64,000 nt of DNA, from contig NC_066851.1 in the NCBI RefSeq assembly GCF_001640805.2, positions 6,435,458 to 6,499,457 of the forward strand, read 5' to 3'. Each line of letters begins with the position of its first letter. Within the stretch, counting starts at the first letter, position 1. The DNA is from Lates calcarifer (taxonomy: Eukaryota > Chordata > Actinopteri > Centropomidae). The position numbers and the translations under genes were made by a program. Under the pieces are notes generated by a model. That model made no database searches. It was not told the DNA's origin and saw only the letters and a program-made list of their open reading frames with translations. Shown here piece by piece: positions 1 to 12,632 of this stretch.

Positions 1-2580
1 GTGGCAGGTGTATGAAATGATACCACAGGGAATAAATTATGGAAACTGCAAATCAGTAAACTTCACTTTGTGATGTTTGATGATAATATCAGTGGAATAA
101 ACCTGTGTTTAAGGGCATGATTCTGTTATACGTTGACTAATCTTTCAGGAAGTGTCATATGTGCTTTAATTCTATCCTGCCAATTATTCTGTAAAGTGAA
201 ACTAGGATCAAAGTCAGTTATGAGAGTGCATCAGGCTGTTGCAGTAACATGACAGCTTGTACATTCTGGGGTTTTTCTGTTTGGTTGTATGTTTTGTTGT
301 TGTTGTTCTACCCTCTGCACTGTTGTCTTGCAAAGTCTTGGATGTGCCTTTGACTCAGCTGCTGCTCTTCATGAGGGGTACAGAAGAAAAAAGAATGCAT
401 CAACCTTTCCCTGCTACTGCCATGATAACACGTCATTACTCTTTGAACCTACATGTAATTACAATGTACTTGAGAATCCGTGGTGATAGAATTTGACATA
501 AAACATACTGTACAACATTAACGATCTATCCGTTCATGCAGTGATGTACCTCTGTGGCGAGTCCCCACTAACAGTAATTGGGTCTCTGTAGTTTGAATTC
601 TCCTTAATAAGAAGCTCTTGCCAAGAACAGTGACACCTGCTGTGCACATATGCACGCGCACTCTCACACACTCCCATGCACTGCACTGCCATGATTTGAC
701 AATGACAGCCAATTACAGAGAGACAGCGGTGCTGTAGGAGACAAGGGCTAAGACATATGGAGACGAGAGGGAGAGAGACTGAGAGAAAAGGAGAAGAAAA
801 AAGAAAAATGGGGAGTTTTGGGAAATGTCCTATACAAGTGTGTCTGTTGTGTAAGCTGAAGTTTGGGCCAACATCCTGTAAGTTCTACACTATGAAGTTT
901 TGTGTCAGTGTCTTTATAGCTTCCTCTGCAAAAATGAGAGTAAATAAACTTTAAATGGCACTTTAGGAGTTACAAAGTGCATTACAAAAATGGAAAAAGA
1001 AAGAGAAAAAACATTGACAGATATAAACTGGAAAATACTGCATAAAATTATCCTCAAATGCTTTCTAACAGACGCATTCTAAAATGCTTTTTGAAAATGT
1101 GTACTTACTTTAAGCAAGTAAAACTACTTGTTTTACTGGGGAAGGATCATGATCATAACTTAAAAAAATGAATGTGGACTGATGGTAGGAGACAGCGTCT
1201 GAATAGCAGTTTCTAGCGTCACTTTGAATTAGTCATGGAACCATTAATTTTATAATCAAAAAATCTACCAATTATTTTATTATGTTTTTATCTATGGATA
1301 GTTTGGTCTATGAAACATGAGAAAACAATATTAAAAAAAATACCCAACATTGTTTTGTACAACCCAAGGCAATATCAGTCTTTTGTCCAACCAACTGTCC
1401 AAAATACAAACAAATCTTTACAGCTACAAACAACCACCAAGCCACATCGCCTTTCTAAGACATCTGTGACACTACAACATAACTCGGCTTCCATCTTCCA
1501 TCCAATGTTATGCAATGAAACAGTATGTCTTGTTTCTCACTACAGAGAGCTCTGGAGAAGTTGTAGCTGAGATAGAACACACTAGCAAGGTCCTACAGAA
1601 GTTGCAGAGTGATTTGATAAAAGAGTAGATGAATGTGCTGAAAGTGCTCCTGGGTTTAAAAATAGTTCTTAGCTGAAGCACACAGGTTTAAACTAGAGAT
1701 TTGACCACAAAGTCAAAATTCAGACTAAACATGAAGCTAGAATTTACATATCGGCCTCCAGGGTGATTAAAAAGACCTGTTTTGTAGGGATGTCCTCAGT
1801 CCTATGGGTTAGTATTGTAGTATTAATAAAAAACCAATCCTTTCTGCATTGATCTTTACTTTTTTGTCCTCCTCCACCTTTTAATGCTGCAGCACTGCAC
1901 TCCTTAATGACAGCCAGGTTGGGGTTGGCTAAATATATGGATTTGCTAAGCTCCAGTGCTAATAAAATGGTTACCACTCCTCTCATTTTTTCATTAGCAA
2001 AGAGCAGAGTACAAAACATTCAGATAGTGATGTTAGCAGTAGTAGGTCATATCAACTGTTACTAATTAATCTTTATTTCATGGGTACTTGATTACATGCC
2101 AAAATTAAACTTGGCTGGTACGTTGTTTTTGTGCTCTCTGCAAACAAGCGTCTGCACTCTGCCAAAAATTACTTATGAGGTAAAATAAGTATCACTCTGT
2201 ATTAGAGAAGAGTATTACAAGAGTTTATAAGGATGAGACCGCTTTTTCCATAGTAATTCCCCCACCAGCTCCTCCCACTGCAGATTTGGTCTCCACAGTG
2301 ATTCACATTACATGAAATCCACAATTAAGCTGAAAAACTATCATATCATACATCAAGTCTCTCTGTCTCTGTTTGTGTCCCCCATTTCCTTGACATAGTT
2401 TTTTTGTGTTTTTGGGGAGATGAAAAGACATCAGGCTTGATTAAGACACCTCTACACTGCCTGTAGTAGCATTAAGGTAAGGCACAACAATTTCACAGTA
2501 CAGAACGCACAAAAATATGCATGAGCGCTCATGCACAACCAAAATGGATCTTGTGTGTCCCAGAATTGTAGCAGAATAAT
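1..2580. other. AT-rich unique DNA, no gene recognised
   Basis: No recognisable gene or transposon protein is visible on either strand. A short purine-rich stretch lies at about 757-815, and a small TTG-repeat tract at about 283-305. Frames of 60-90 codons exist but have no recognisable motif. One short frame with a splice-acceptor-like start (1515-1628) is listed separately. Confidence 0.6.
1515..1628 (+). other. Candidate small coding exon (helical, unrecognised)
   Basis: A pyrimidine-rich run ending in TACAG at 1541-1545 looks like a vertebrate 3' splice site. The frame through it is open from the ATG at 1515 and ends at TAG 1626-1628. Past the acceptor it encodes about 26 residues, beginning SSGEVVAEIEHTSKV and ending LQSDLIKE, with Leu/Ile/Val spaced as in an amphipathic helix or coiled coil. 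I do not recognise the protein. No strong donor site is seen; GTAGAT at 1625 is weak. It could be a terminal exon, a decayed exon or chance. Only the frame and the acceptor-like sequence are direct observations. Confidence 0.2.
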
Positions 2581-2593
2581 ATCTCTGCCTTAC

Positions 2594-2655
2594 TCTCCTG
2601 CCCTGTATGTATGTGTGTGTGTGTTTGTGAGTCTGTTGGGTGTATGTGTGCGTTA
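2594..2655. repeat. TG-rich imperfect microsatellite
   Basis: The stretch is dominated by alternating T and G, including TGTATGTATGTGTGTGTGTG followed by interrupted TG steps. It explains the Cys/Val-rich translation here. Confidence 0.7.
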
Positions 2656-2669
2656 CAAAGGAAATGAGA

Positions 2670-3030
2670 GGGAGGGATGGGATAACCAGAAGGAGGCAAC
2701 AGGGAGCTACGTGGAGTGAAAAGATAAGATAATGAGCGGGTGAGGGAGGAAGGGAGGGAATTGTAGGATGGGATTTAAGAAGGTAATTAGGGTGGGAAGT
2801 AGAGGGACAACAGGGAGCAACTTCACAATAGTCGTCTGCTTTCATAGTAGAGAAGGCATGTAGGGAAGCTAAAGAAAAACATCAGGGGACTGGCATTACA
2901 GTCTCCACAAAAGAAAGACTGAATGGACAAAGAAGAGGGAGGGAAGGAAAAATATGTAATGCAGAAATAAGTCTGTGAGAGGGGGAGATAAGAGAGAAGA
3001 AAGAAGGGTGGAGAGAAGGAGGAAGGCCTT
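2670..3030. repeat. Polypurine (GA-rich) low-complexity block
   Basis: The plus strand is strongly purine-biased, with recurring GGGAGG, GAAGGGAGGG, GAGAGGGGGAG and AGAAAGAAGG steps over about 360 bases. The open frames on the opposite strand (Ser/Pro/Leu/Phe-rich) come from this composition and are not genes. Confidence 0.65.
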
Positions 3031-3034
3031 TCGG

Positions 3035-6000
3035 GAGCAGTTGTTAAACAGCCCCAGATACAATACACTGAAGACAGGGGAATTGGCCTATTTTTAGGGT
3101 ATAGAAACAGTTTATTCAGGCTGCAGAGCAGACACTTAACAATTCAAATTGTCTAACTGCAGAGCCAACTTTATTTGTCTAAATGCAAAGCACTATTAGC
3201 TTTGGCACCCAGCAAGCAAAAACTGTTTAATCACTGGTGTGTGCAGTGCAGCATGTAACCTCAGTGTCTTATATACAGCAGTGGAGGAATGATGTATTTT
3301 TGTAGACCAGCACAGAAATTAACATCACCCTGGTTCCCTCAACAAAAAGCCAAAGGGATTTTTTCCTTGGTTTTTGGATTACTGCAGAAAATGAGCTGTG
3401 ACAAACAAAAGTTTGTGATACTTACACGTTTTGTTCGGCAAGATAATCTTCACAAATGAACACCCCTTTTATGATTTTTGAAGCCTAAATACAGTAAAAA
3501 GATAATGTTAGGCTGAAAATAAACTACATCACAGTTGCATGACTTCAAAGGCACCACCACTAAGCTTCCAACTTAAGTAATTAAGGTAGCTGCTGTCCTC
3601 TTCTACAAACGTCTTTCTTGTTAGAGTGTTAGTAATAGTTTGCAAGAGCATGAGTATAAACACAATGAGGCTGTAAAGGTGTATTAATGATTAGATTGGT
3701 TTTCATGTGCAGGTTTTATGACGACAACATCTGTAGTCTCATTTAGCCACACGTTAAAAAAATGTAATTTATGTCATAGAATAAAGCGTGAAAATGTCTT
3801 CAGCTTGCATTAACTACAAGTTTGTGTTAACCACCAGCTGTTTTAGGACCCATTCCTCCACCACTCTATTCCACAAGGTTGAAAAGTGTTATGTTGTGGA
3901 TTGTGCAACACCCTCCACTGGTGATGCATCCTGAATCTCATGCCTGAACAGAATCAGTTCTTGAACCAGAGCTCATCTGACAGAAAAGAGCTATGAGAGC
4001 ACAAAAGGACCATGTAATGGGTGCTACATTCCACACTCCCATCACTAAGTGAAACCTCCCCAGACCATCAGGATACAATCATCAGTCGAATCCATTAGGA
4101 CTTTGATCAGCATGATCCCAATAAACACCACGCATTCCAGACTGGCTGTTGTCAGGACTGAACCCATTTGGAAGGGAAGAAAGTGCAAACCAATGGCAGC
4201 ATCACAGAGCAGCAGGACAGAATTTATGCTCAAAGGAACCTGGGATCCAAATCCGAGTGAAAACAGGCTAAGGGATTATACAAGCAGTGGATGACCAGCG
4301 TTTGACCTCACGGACCCTCCTCCAGTATACCCTACAAGCGCAGGTATTTCATATTCCCTTCTTTTCCCCTGCGGTGACAAGATTCACACTCATCTCCTCC
4401 TCTTTTAAGGTTTTTCAGTGTATAGACATGCTAGAGCCACAACCAGTGTCTGCATTTTAGAGACATGAGACCAGTGCAGATAAATTGAGTCAGTGGCATG
4501 TCTCTATATGCATGTCTATAATGAACTTAACAAGTGAGGCAAATGAGATTGATCAGTCAAAGCAACAATTAGCCAACAGTGCCACCCAATGGGATACAAG
4601 CTAGCCAAAGCAAATCTGTACCAGAGTCAGTACCCTGGACAGCAGTCATCACACATATCATCAAAGGTTTGTGCAAGTGACACCTGGTTAAAGCTATAGG
4701 AACCGAAGATGTAGCAGAAGAATGTGAGGACAGAAAACCCTAAACTGTGGCACAATGTTTTGATGTCAAATCAAAGGGTGTGTCCCTTACGTGGTGACAA
4801 AAAGCCCAGAGGATACAAACTGTACAGAGGCCTCCTAGTTATCTGTAGCAGCCTGTGTGGCTATCACTCCTGGGGGAAAGCTCAGTGTCATCAGCCATGG
4901 AGGCCACAGATCCCTGCTCTGCAGCAGCCAGCATGTTAAAAATAGGATTTGATAAGGGATGTTCTGTGGCATCATCTCAGGTCAGCTGATTTCAAGCCAG
5001 CTTTTAAAACTGTGAGCCTGCAGATCTCAAGCTGCACAAAGGCAGGAAAGAACAGAAACTCTACTGTCTTTTTCTTTCAGCTTTTTTATGTCTGACTCAT
5101 AAAATCTTGTGAACTGTGCATAAAAAGATGACAAAAGCACAAATTGGATTATGTGAAATAAAATATGCAATTAATTGTCTTACTTGAGAAAATGAAACTG
5201 GAATTGATTTGACAATAGCACAAGCAGTGCATTCTGGGGCATTTTATTAGAGGCAATGGGGAAATGTTTGTTAGACAATAAGGAAAAATACAGTGTGTGC
5301 TTGTGAGAAATGCTGAATGCACAATTAAAACTCCACAGGCCACCTTCAATACAGTACATTCATTTCAAAGAATTATTCTCCATTTTGTTGGTTAAGTGCT
5401 CATCCACAAGCAAACATTATACAAATAATGCAGTCTTAAGCCACGACTAGTATAATACAGCCGTTGCAGTATGTCGCAACAGATGTCTTTTGTGAAAATT
5501 CTCACAAACACAGACAGACTTCTGCCATAAGACAGAGCAGTGGCCATTTCATTCTTTGCAGTAATATCAACTAAAGGGACACAACTAATGTACCTAATTT
5601 AAGGTCTAACCTTGGTGTCACTTACCCTGTCTCTGTTAGACTGATGTGAGAAGACCTCAGAAGAGCTCACAGTGCTGACCTTAGAGGTAGCTGTGCTTTT
5701 AGAACTTTATCAAAGTAACTTTGCACTCAGCAGTTTGAAAAGTCACAGAAAAGTAAAAGGCAAGTTAATAGTTGAACATAAATTTCTCTTACTTTTGTTT
5801 CTTTACTGTAATGTTTTGTTGACTTGGCTATTTTAGTCACACACACTATTACATGTATCATTGCCATGCAGCAGTACATGTAATACATGCTGTTTTTGCA
5901 GCACACATTCCTCTAAAAATTTCATGCTGCCCCGCTAATGAAAAGTGATGAAACATAGTGATGCACCAGTAAAATGTAGGAATGTATGTTTTTGTCTCTG

Positions 6001-6970
6001 TATGTCTCTATGGTAGTTATAAAGCCCTTTGAAAAGAAAAAACTAACTGATTGTAAACACATCTTTGTTAACATGACAACCCCACAGTGTATCTTTAATT
6101 GATACATCTATCTGAAGCGTGATATACAGTAACTGAAGCTATGCAAATTACTACTGCTTCTGTTTCTACAGGAAAAGTGTGTGTGTGTAAGGGGATGGAG
6201 AAGTAGAAAGTAGTAAAGTGTTATTATGTATTTTAAGTACATGTAGTGAAAAAATGGTTACCACAATGGTGACTGGTTCAGTCTGCATCTGTATGGATGA
6301 TGCTCCAGAAAAGTCCTAACGTAGCACGTAACAATTAAATAAATATCTCTTGCATATATGCATGCACACACACATTCACTCAGACAAAATATAGCAATCT
6401 CCCAAGGGCCCTAACTTTGTCAGAGGATAGAAGGCTGAAAAGAATAAGTCTAAAACAGTAAAAGAAGAAAAAAGAGAACGGAAGAAAACAATGTCTTGAC
6501 AGCCGTTAAATATTAAACAGGAAGCCAGTGAGCTGTGCAGAAAGATGAAGAGGATGGCTGTAAACTGTAGAGTCTAAGTTGGCTGATGGCCAAGGCTTAC
6601 TGAAGAGTGTGTTTTCATGTGTTGTTACATTTTTCTGAGAAACCCTGCAGTAACTTTTCAATTTCAATATCATCGATCAATGTTTGAAGGATTTTTGATG
6701 TACAACAAACCCAGAAAAGCTGCTTTGGGCACTATGTGATTCACGTTGTCCATGTGTGTGTGTGCATGTAAGAGAGAGATCACTAAGTGCTTCTTTATTG
6801 CTTTTCATAAAGCAGGTCATGGATAAAGTGAAGCAAAGAGCAGGAGAGATAAGGAGACAACAGAGGGAGAGGGTTTTTTTTTCTTTTAGAACTCTTAAAA
6901 ACAAATGAAGAGACTGTTATTTAACAATTAAAATGACACTACAAGACCAAATTCAATTTAGGTCCCTTTG
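3035..6970. other. Unrecognised AT-rich DNA
   Basis: I recognise no gene or repeat family here. The only frame of note is a hydrophobic minus-strand frame at 4045-4284, preceded by TAA and discussed under findings. Small TG and CA runs occur near 6178 and 6368. Confidence 0.55.
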
Positions 6971-6973
6971 TGC

Positions 6974-7015
6974 AGAGGTTCTCAAACACTTTCCTGTCCA
7001 GCCGAAAATACTGTC
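6974..7015 (+). mobile_element. Possible hAT-type transposon end fragment
   Basis: The text starting CAGAGGTTCTCAAACAC at about 6974 resembles the CAGTGGTTCTCAAAC-type termini of vertebrate hAT elements. No matching inverted end was found nearby, so this would be a truncated piece. The call is by similarity from memory only. Confidence 0.3.
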
Positions 7016-7019
7016 GACA

Positions 7020-8390
7020 CAAATTAGACCCCTCGTTTAATAAAAGCATCGTCTCATTTCGTCCCTCATGAGCTTTATATTAGTTTTATTATTTATTTTT
7101 GAAAGTGTCTAGATATTGGCAGTGAGGGTGGAAGTGATGATTAAAATGCTGATGCTTGCAGAAGTGGGATAATTTCCAGTGAATTCAATCTGATTAAAAT
7201 GAAGCAGCATTCCCCATCAAGGATCCTAACACCACTGATGTAGTGGAATCTCAATAGCTGGTTTAATAATGATGCATAGAACGATGATGCCTTAACAATG
7301 TGTTGAGATTGTATGAAGTGTCTTTTATTCTGTTTTATTCTTTATCTGATTATCATGAAGACCAGAGATGATCTCTGCTTTCCTCAATCTGGGACAGGTT
7401 AAAAGCTTAAAAGCAACAGCCTGTGGCCTCACTCAGACACATGCATGCATGCCTCTCCATTAACCATTTGTCAGTGGTCACTCTGTTGGCCAGTGAGTGA
7501 AGTTAGCAGTTGCTTATTTGTTGTCCAGGTCACTGCTTAAGTGTGCTTTACTCTGCTTTTGTGGTGCTCAAAGTCTAGAAGCTCCCTATTCTAATGCCAA
7601 CTCCAAAATGAGACAAGAAAATACTATTTTCAGTGTAACCATGTCCTGACAGATTGCACCATATGTTTTGCCCTATTTACAAAGTAGCATATGAAAACCT
7701 ATAGCCACCTGGCATGCATTATCAGATAGCTGACAACAGTAGAGAAAATATGTGGGGAGAGAGGGCAGTGGCAGTCATTAAAGTACAGATATGATACACA
7801 AGATATCATGGTTACACAGTGTAACACCTCAGCCAAGTGATCCATGAACACCAATGTTTCATCATTTTCATTTACTTCATTTCACTGATATATGTCGACA
7901 CACTCCAGGCTTAATTATATAAGGACATGTTTTGAGCTTCACTTCTGAGAGACTGTCCTCTCAGGAATACAAACATGTTGTCCCATATTATAAATGAGAT
8001 TTTCAGTCTTTTTTGATTATGTAGTAGATCTAGGCACTAGATGCACACAGCCCATATTCAGAAACTGTGCTTCTAAATGAGCTGTTGGGATTTTTTAACT
8101 TTGTGATGTCACAACTATACAGTTACAGCCCTCAGCCATGTCCCCAGTACAGCCCACCTGCACTCACCTCACCGTATTATTATTACAACTATTGGCCAGC
8201 CATCAGAGGAGAGGCTCAGACACAGTCACAAAATGCTCTGTTCTTGCTAGAGCTCTAGGCAGAAGTGTGAGAGAGTAGATGTAAAACTATATGGACATGG
8301 GTTTTGGTACTGAAAACCACAAACACATCTTTAAATAAAACTTAAAATAAGACACTGGAAAAACTTATGAGACCTTTAAATGCTTCAAAT
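7020..8390. other. Unrecognised AT-rich DNA
   Basis: No gene or clear repeat family is visible. ATGCATGCATGC at about 7441 and a short ATT/ATTAC run near 8172 are minor simple-sequence features. The 63-codon frame at 8067-8258 is Tyr/Pro-rich because of that simple sequence. Confidence 0.55.
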
Positions 8391-8394
8391 GGCC

Positions 8395-8720
8395 AGTGTT
8401 TGTCTGTCTTCCATGTTGTGTGAATTATGACATCATCATTTCCTTACTCACCAAGAGCTGTCTCTAGTGGTGGAAAGTAATGCCAATGTTAACTCTTGTT
8501 TTGCTTCTGTTTCTATCACTGCTTTTCTTCTACTAAAGTTAGAATGCTAACCCATAACCCCGACTAGCCAGTCTCCTCACTCTCCAATACTCTGTAGCTT
8601 CTAGTCTGCCCTGAAGAAGTGCTGTACAGAGGGTGTATTCTAACCTCTTGTACTCTCTTGTACTATAAATGCAACTATGACTGAAGCTCTTGGCAAGCAA
8701 CCATCACACAAACCACGTTT
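8395..8720 (+). mobile_element. Family A inverted-repeat element, copy 1 (decayed)
   Basis: This block aligns by eye with 20100-20360 and 59040-59270. Shared landmarks in order are a 'GAGCTGTCTCTAGTGGTGGA' type segment, 'AACTCTTGTTTTGCTTCT', 'TCTATCACT', 'AAAGTTAG', 'CTTCTAGTCTGCCCT' and, at the end, 'CTCTTGGCAAGCAA'. The fuller copy at 20 kb has inverted ends, so I treat the family as a non-autonomous, MITE-like element. It has no coding content. Confidence 0.6.
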
Positions 8721-8724
8721 GGCA

Positions 8725-11220
8725 GTGAAGAAAACTAAGAAATAGCCCCTTTAACTGGACTCTTTTCTACCTGTGCTACTGTTACACTATGTTTCAGGAT
8801 TTACCATTGTCCTGTAACTCTTGTGGACACATTTATGCAAAACTTACTTGCTTTAATCAGTAAAGTGAAAGACTTGGTTAAGTGACAGGCGATGTTTGCA
8901 CATAATTTGCGCTTATAATTACAATGGTTGTACATTCTGCATAGCATCTGAACATATTACCCAGCTGTTTCTTACTAATAGTATTAATCATAAAACATGC
9001 AGGCGTTAATTTAAGTTTTCCTCTTTTCCTGTTTCTGGTTTCTAGGTATTTACTTCAAAAACAGTGAGGGCAAAGGGATTTCAGTCAACTAAAAAACAAA
9101 GACTACTGGAGATATCTTTCCTGCAAAACTGAAAGAACTTTAAAAAGCTTCAAATCTGCAAATATTAAGACAAGGAATAGAGATTTGATGATAATGGCTC
9201 CTGAATAGAAAAGAAAATATGAAAAAAATAACTTCCTTTGAAACACAAGGTGATTAAAGACTAAATGAAAACATAAGACTTCAAATCATCTAATAAATGC
9301 TTCTTAAAACAAAATACAGATTAACATACTCAACAGTTTTTCACACTTTGCTTCACTTTTCCTGTTTGTCTTCACTTTTTAGTGTCTCCATTTATTTCTT
9401 ACTCCATCTGTCTCACTCTAAAATGACAAATAGATTAGCTGAATGAGGTGAAAGCTACTTACCAAAGGAGGCAGACAGTAATGGAACAGATGTTGGTAAA
9501 AATGAAAGTTTATAGGCTCTTAGTTGATGGTGAATTTAAGAGCTTTATTACCTTCAATAATCATGTTCAGCAAGAAGCAACAATTTAGCTTCCAGTCAAA
9601 TCGTAAAAGATGAAGACCAAAAGAAAATATACTGAAAATTTAAAGAATGACCACTCTTTTCCTCGAATTGCTGAAAAACACATTTGATTTTAAGGCTAAA
9701 AGTAATGACTAAACTGAAATGGTGGCATTGGTGTCTGTGGAGTCATAATAGAGACAGTCTGTCACAATGTGTCGCAGCATTACTGAGGCAGCTAAGTCAT
9801 AAGGTGAAAACAGGGAATATAAAACAGATAAAAACAACTGCAGTCACACATAAAACCATCTTCGACTTAAGTCTAGAAAGTGGTGACTAAGACTTCCCAA
9901 GTGACTTCATCATAAAAAAGAAAGTGGGAGAATTTTCACTGCTGTGGCAGTCAGCACTGGAGGGTAGGTCAGAGGGTGGGGATGAGATGTCCAGTCATTC
10001 CCACTGGTGTGGAAATAAGACTCAACAGAATTGTTGCTCAGTTAAGGGACAAATAAACAATCTGCTCAGGGTCAATTGTGTCAATAATGGCACAAAAAGA
10101 AAAAGCAACAGTTCATTCTGAAGGGAATGTGAACCTCAACTATAAGATTTTGAAAACCCATGCTTTAGTTGTTGAATGCTAGCATGCATGGAGCTTGATC
10201 CGAACAAATGACCTCTCATTGAGGAGATATTTAAAGCCAGCTAAATGAGTTTGCATGTAGTTTACAACCACATTTTATCAAAATTTAAGCATTGCATCAG
10301 AATACATCTGTAATGACATTAATGTATAACTTGCAGGAGTTGTGGTAAATGTTAGCATAACATCACTTTCAAAGTTTTGAAAAACACCTGAAAGTTGAAG
10401 GTGCAAAAACTGAAGTGACCTGGTTTGTCTTTTGACTTTCATCACCTTCACAGCATTTACCAGAGTATTATCAATATTTGTGGCCCAATATCAGCTTTCA
10501 CTAATAGTAAAATGCAAATAGTGCTATTTTCCTGCAGGATACCATCTATATAAAATAACTGCAAACCTTGAAATCAGTTTCACAGCTCAACAGCTGCAAG
10601 ATGACAGATAAAATGTTCTCTTTCCAATTCAGTGTGTCTGTGGTGGTTTATATTTCTATCTTTATGAGGAGCAAGTTCAGTTTTAAACCATCATTGTGGG
10701 AACATTTCTGCATTGTGAGGACATTTGGCCAGTCTACTTAAAAGGACTGTTTGGAGAATAAGACTTAGTGCTCTATTTTTGTGAACCCAGCGTTACTTAT
10801 GTTGCTTATCACAGCCACACGTCTACCTGTATTGTAATTAAGAATGCAAAGCTCCAGGTGTTACTTTGGCCAGAGTGGCTGGAGATTGAGCGCTGCTGCT
10901 TCCCCAGTTATCCAGTGTTTTGGATGGAGATGCCAGGGGACCACTGACAGGAACAGCCATGAGAGTTATTAGCAGGGAGAGAAGTTTTAATTGATCTATG
11001 ATTTTTCCAGTCGTTGCAAAGACAATTCTGTGAACTGATTCTAAAAAGCAAGGATCAGGTGAGTGAGGTAACCAGGAGTGGCATGTCCAATACCCCAAAA
11101 CCCATAATTATTTAAATAAACAATTAGTTGATTTGCAGTAACTTAAACAGCAACATTTCATCTACTTAAGTGTAAAATGTAAAATGACCCTACTCTGTTT
11201 TTCATTCCAAACACAGTCCT
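8725..11220. other. AT-rich DNA with one candidate exon
   Basis: No recognised repeat family. A good polypyrimidine/AG acceptor at 9014-9045 is listed separately. The remaining frames, including an 86-codon minus frame at 10838-11098, have no recognised motif. Confidence 0.5.
9046..9092 (+). other. Candidate short terminal exon
   Basis: A long pyrimidine tract (about 9014-9043) ends in TCTAG at 9041-9045. The frame entering in phase 2 reads IYFKNSEGKGISVN and stops at TAA 9090-9092. An AATAAA hexamer follows at 9292-9297, at a plausible 3' UTR distance. No upstream exon is identified and I do not recognise the peptide. Acceptor-like sequences are common by chance, so this is only a candidate. 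Confidence 0.17.
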
Positions 11221-11279
11221 TATGACCCTGTCGAATAACTTACTGATCCTCATCAGTTCTCTTTTCTACACTTTGACAG

Positions 11280-11490
11280 GTGCACCTTCATCAGGTGACC
11301 CATCATTCGACAATTCCTCACTTAGACCGCTACTGGCTGCATCCTGACTTACAGCTGATTCCTCTTAAGCTGAGCCACCTTCAACTCCACCAGCTGCTGC
11401 TCCATCAGGCAGGTTCGTAACACTGTCATTTGAACAAGGAGCAGCTGAGATTGTGCCACTGGAGGAAGGGATGACTGGAAGACCTTAAGC
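11280..11490 (+). pseudogene. Broken Pro/Ser-rich frame after acceptor-like site
   Basis: After CTTTTCTACACTTTGACAG (acceptor-like, ending 11279) one frame reads an Ala/Pro/Ser/Asp-rich peptide starting APSSGDPSFDNSSLRP. Only two internal stops interrupt it, and it continues through a PPSTPPAAAPSGRF-like stretch to about 11490, where LINE-derived sequence begins. A second frame is open for about 47 codons. The protein is not recognised. It may be decayed transposon coding sequence, an old exon, or compositional chance. Confidence 0.2.
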
Positions 11491-12150
11491 TACAGAATAG
11501 AATTTAAAAGTCTCCTTCTCACCTGCAAAGCCCTTACTGTTTAAATACAATCATGTCTTAAAGAGCTCATAAGAACCTATTACCCTACTAGAACACTGCG
11601 CTCCCAGATTACAGGGTAACTAATGGTTCCTAGAGTCTCTAAAAGCAGAATGGGAGGCAGAGCCCTCAGCTGTCAGGCTCCTCTCCTGTGGAACCATCTT
11701 CCAGCTCACGTTCAGGAGGCAGACACCCTTTGCTTGTATAAAAATAAAATGAAAACTTTCCTCTTTGATAAAACTTATAGTTAGGACTGGCCCAGGCTTG
11801 CCTTGAACCAACCCCTAGTTCTGCTGCCGTAGGGCTTGATCACTAGGGGACTTGGCATAATGAGCTGAGCTCCTCTCTCCTCCTCTCCCTCTCTATCTGC
11901 ACGCATTCATTAATGCACGTTTCTAACACGGCATCTTCTCTCTCTCCCCTAGTTTTGTACTTTCTCTCCTCCTGTCACTCTCTGCAGGTATTTCTGCCTC
12001 CTGAGCTGCAGAGTCTGGACCAAGATCCTGCTAAACACCCACTGCTACAATTATTATTAGTTACAAATTCTAGAGTTATAAGGAGCATCTTTTTTCTATG
12101 TCTAAACTATGGATGTTTATTTGCCATGGGCATCAAGAGATACTGACATT
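11488..12150 (+). mobile_element. LINE 3' end (L2/CR1/Rex-like), decayed
   Basis: The conceptual translation follows the C-terminal region of L2/CR1-type reverse transcriptases. It reads RIEFKSLLLTCKAL, then LKELIRTYYPTRTLRSQ, VPRVSKSRMGGRALS, APLLWNHLP, and a KMKTFLFDKTYS-like end near 11780. Stops and small changes break it. The 3' UTR-like part continues with 'GAGCTCCTCTCTCCTCCTCT' (about 11866) and 'TCTGCCTCCTGAGCTGCAGA' (11993-12012), which I recognise from teleost LINE copies. The upstream reverse transcriptase core is absent, as expected of a 5'-truncated copy. The exact clade is uncertain. Confidence 0.8.
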
Positions 12151-12607
12151 CTCAGAAAGTGTAAGTCACACTGAATTTAAAAATGTGTCTATCACATACT
12201 GTTGTAAGGGTTTACATTTGGCCAGGTTATGACTACACCAGACATCATCTTGTGTGGTTTCAGTTCAGTTAGGTTAATATGTGTATACAGCCAGAAACAA
12301 AACCAAAGTACTTCGTCTAACAGGTTCATAGTAGATAAGACCTGCCTTCTTGACATTCAGCAACAAATTAATAGGAGAAAAGACCACCATGTGCCTTTTA
12401 CCTGGCCACAGTGACCTCCAGGTTAAGTGGGGGTGAGAACAGTTTCATTTAACAAAGGCTTTCCAGCTGTCACACAGGCAGGCTGTGAGTATGTGTGTGA
12501 GAGAGACAGCGCGTGTGTGTAGTTAGACAGAGAGGTTGATGAGGGTCTAAAGGTCAGTGTAAAAGTCTGGCTTTCAGTCTGAATGATGATGCTGGCATTT
12601 ACACTGA

Positions 12608-12632
12608 GACAGACAGACACACACACACACAC
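12608..12632. repeat. (CA)n microsatellite with GACA start
   Basis: GACAGACAGACAC runs into an uninterrupted CA array ending at about 12632. Confidence 0.85.

Noticed and set aside
2441..2845. 134-codon minus-strand frame as a gene
   Set aside because: It is the pyrimidine strand of the polypurine block and TG array, and its Ser/Pro/His-rich text is low complexity.
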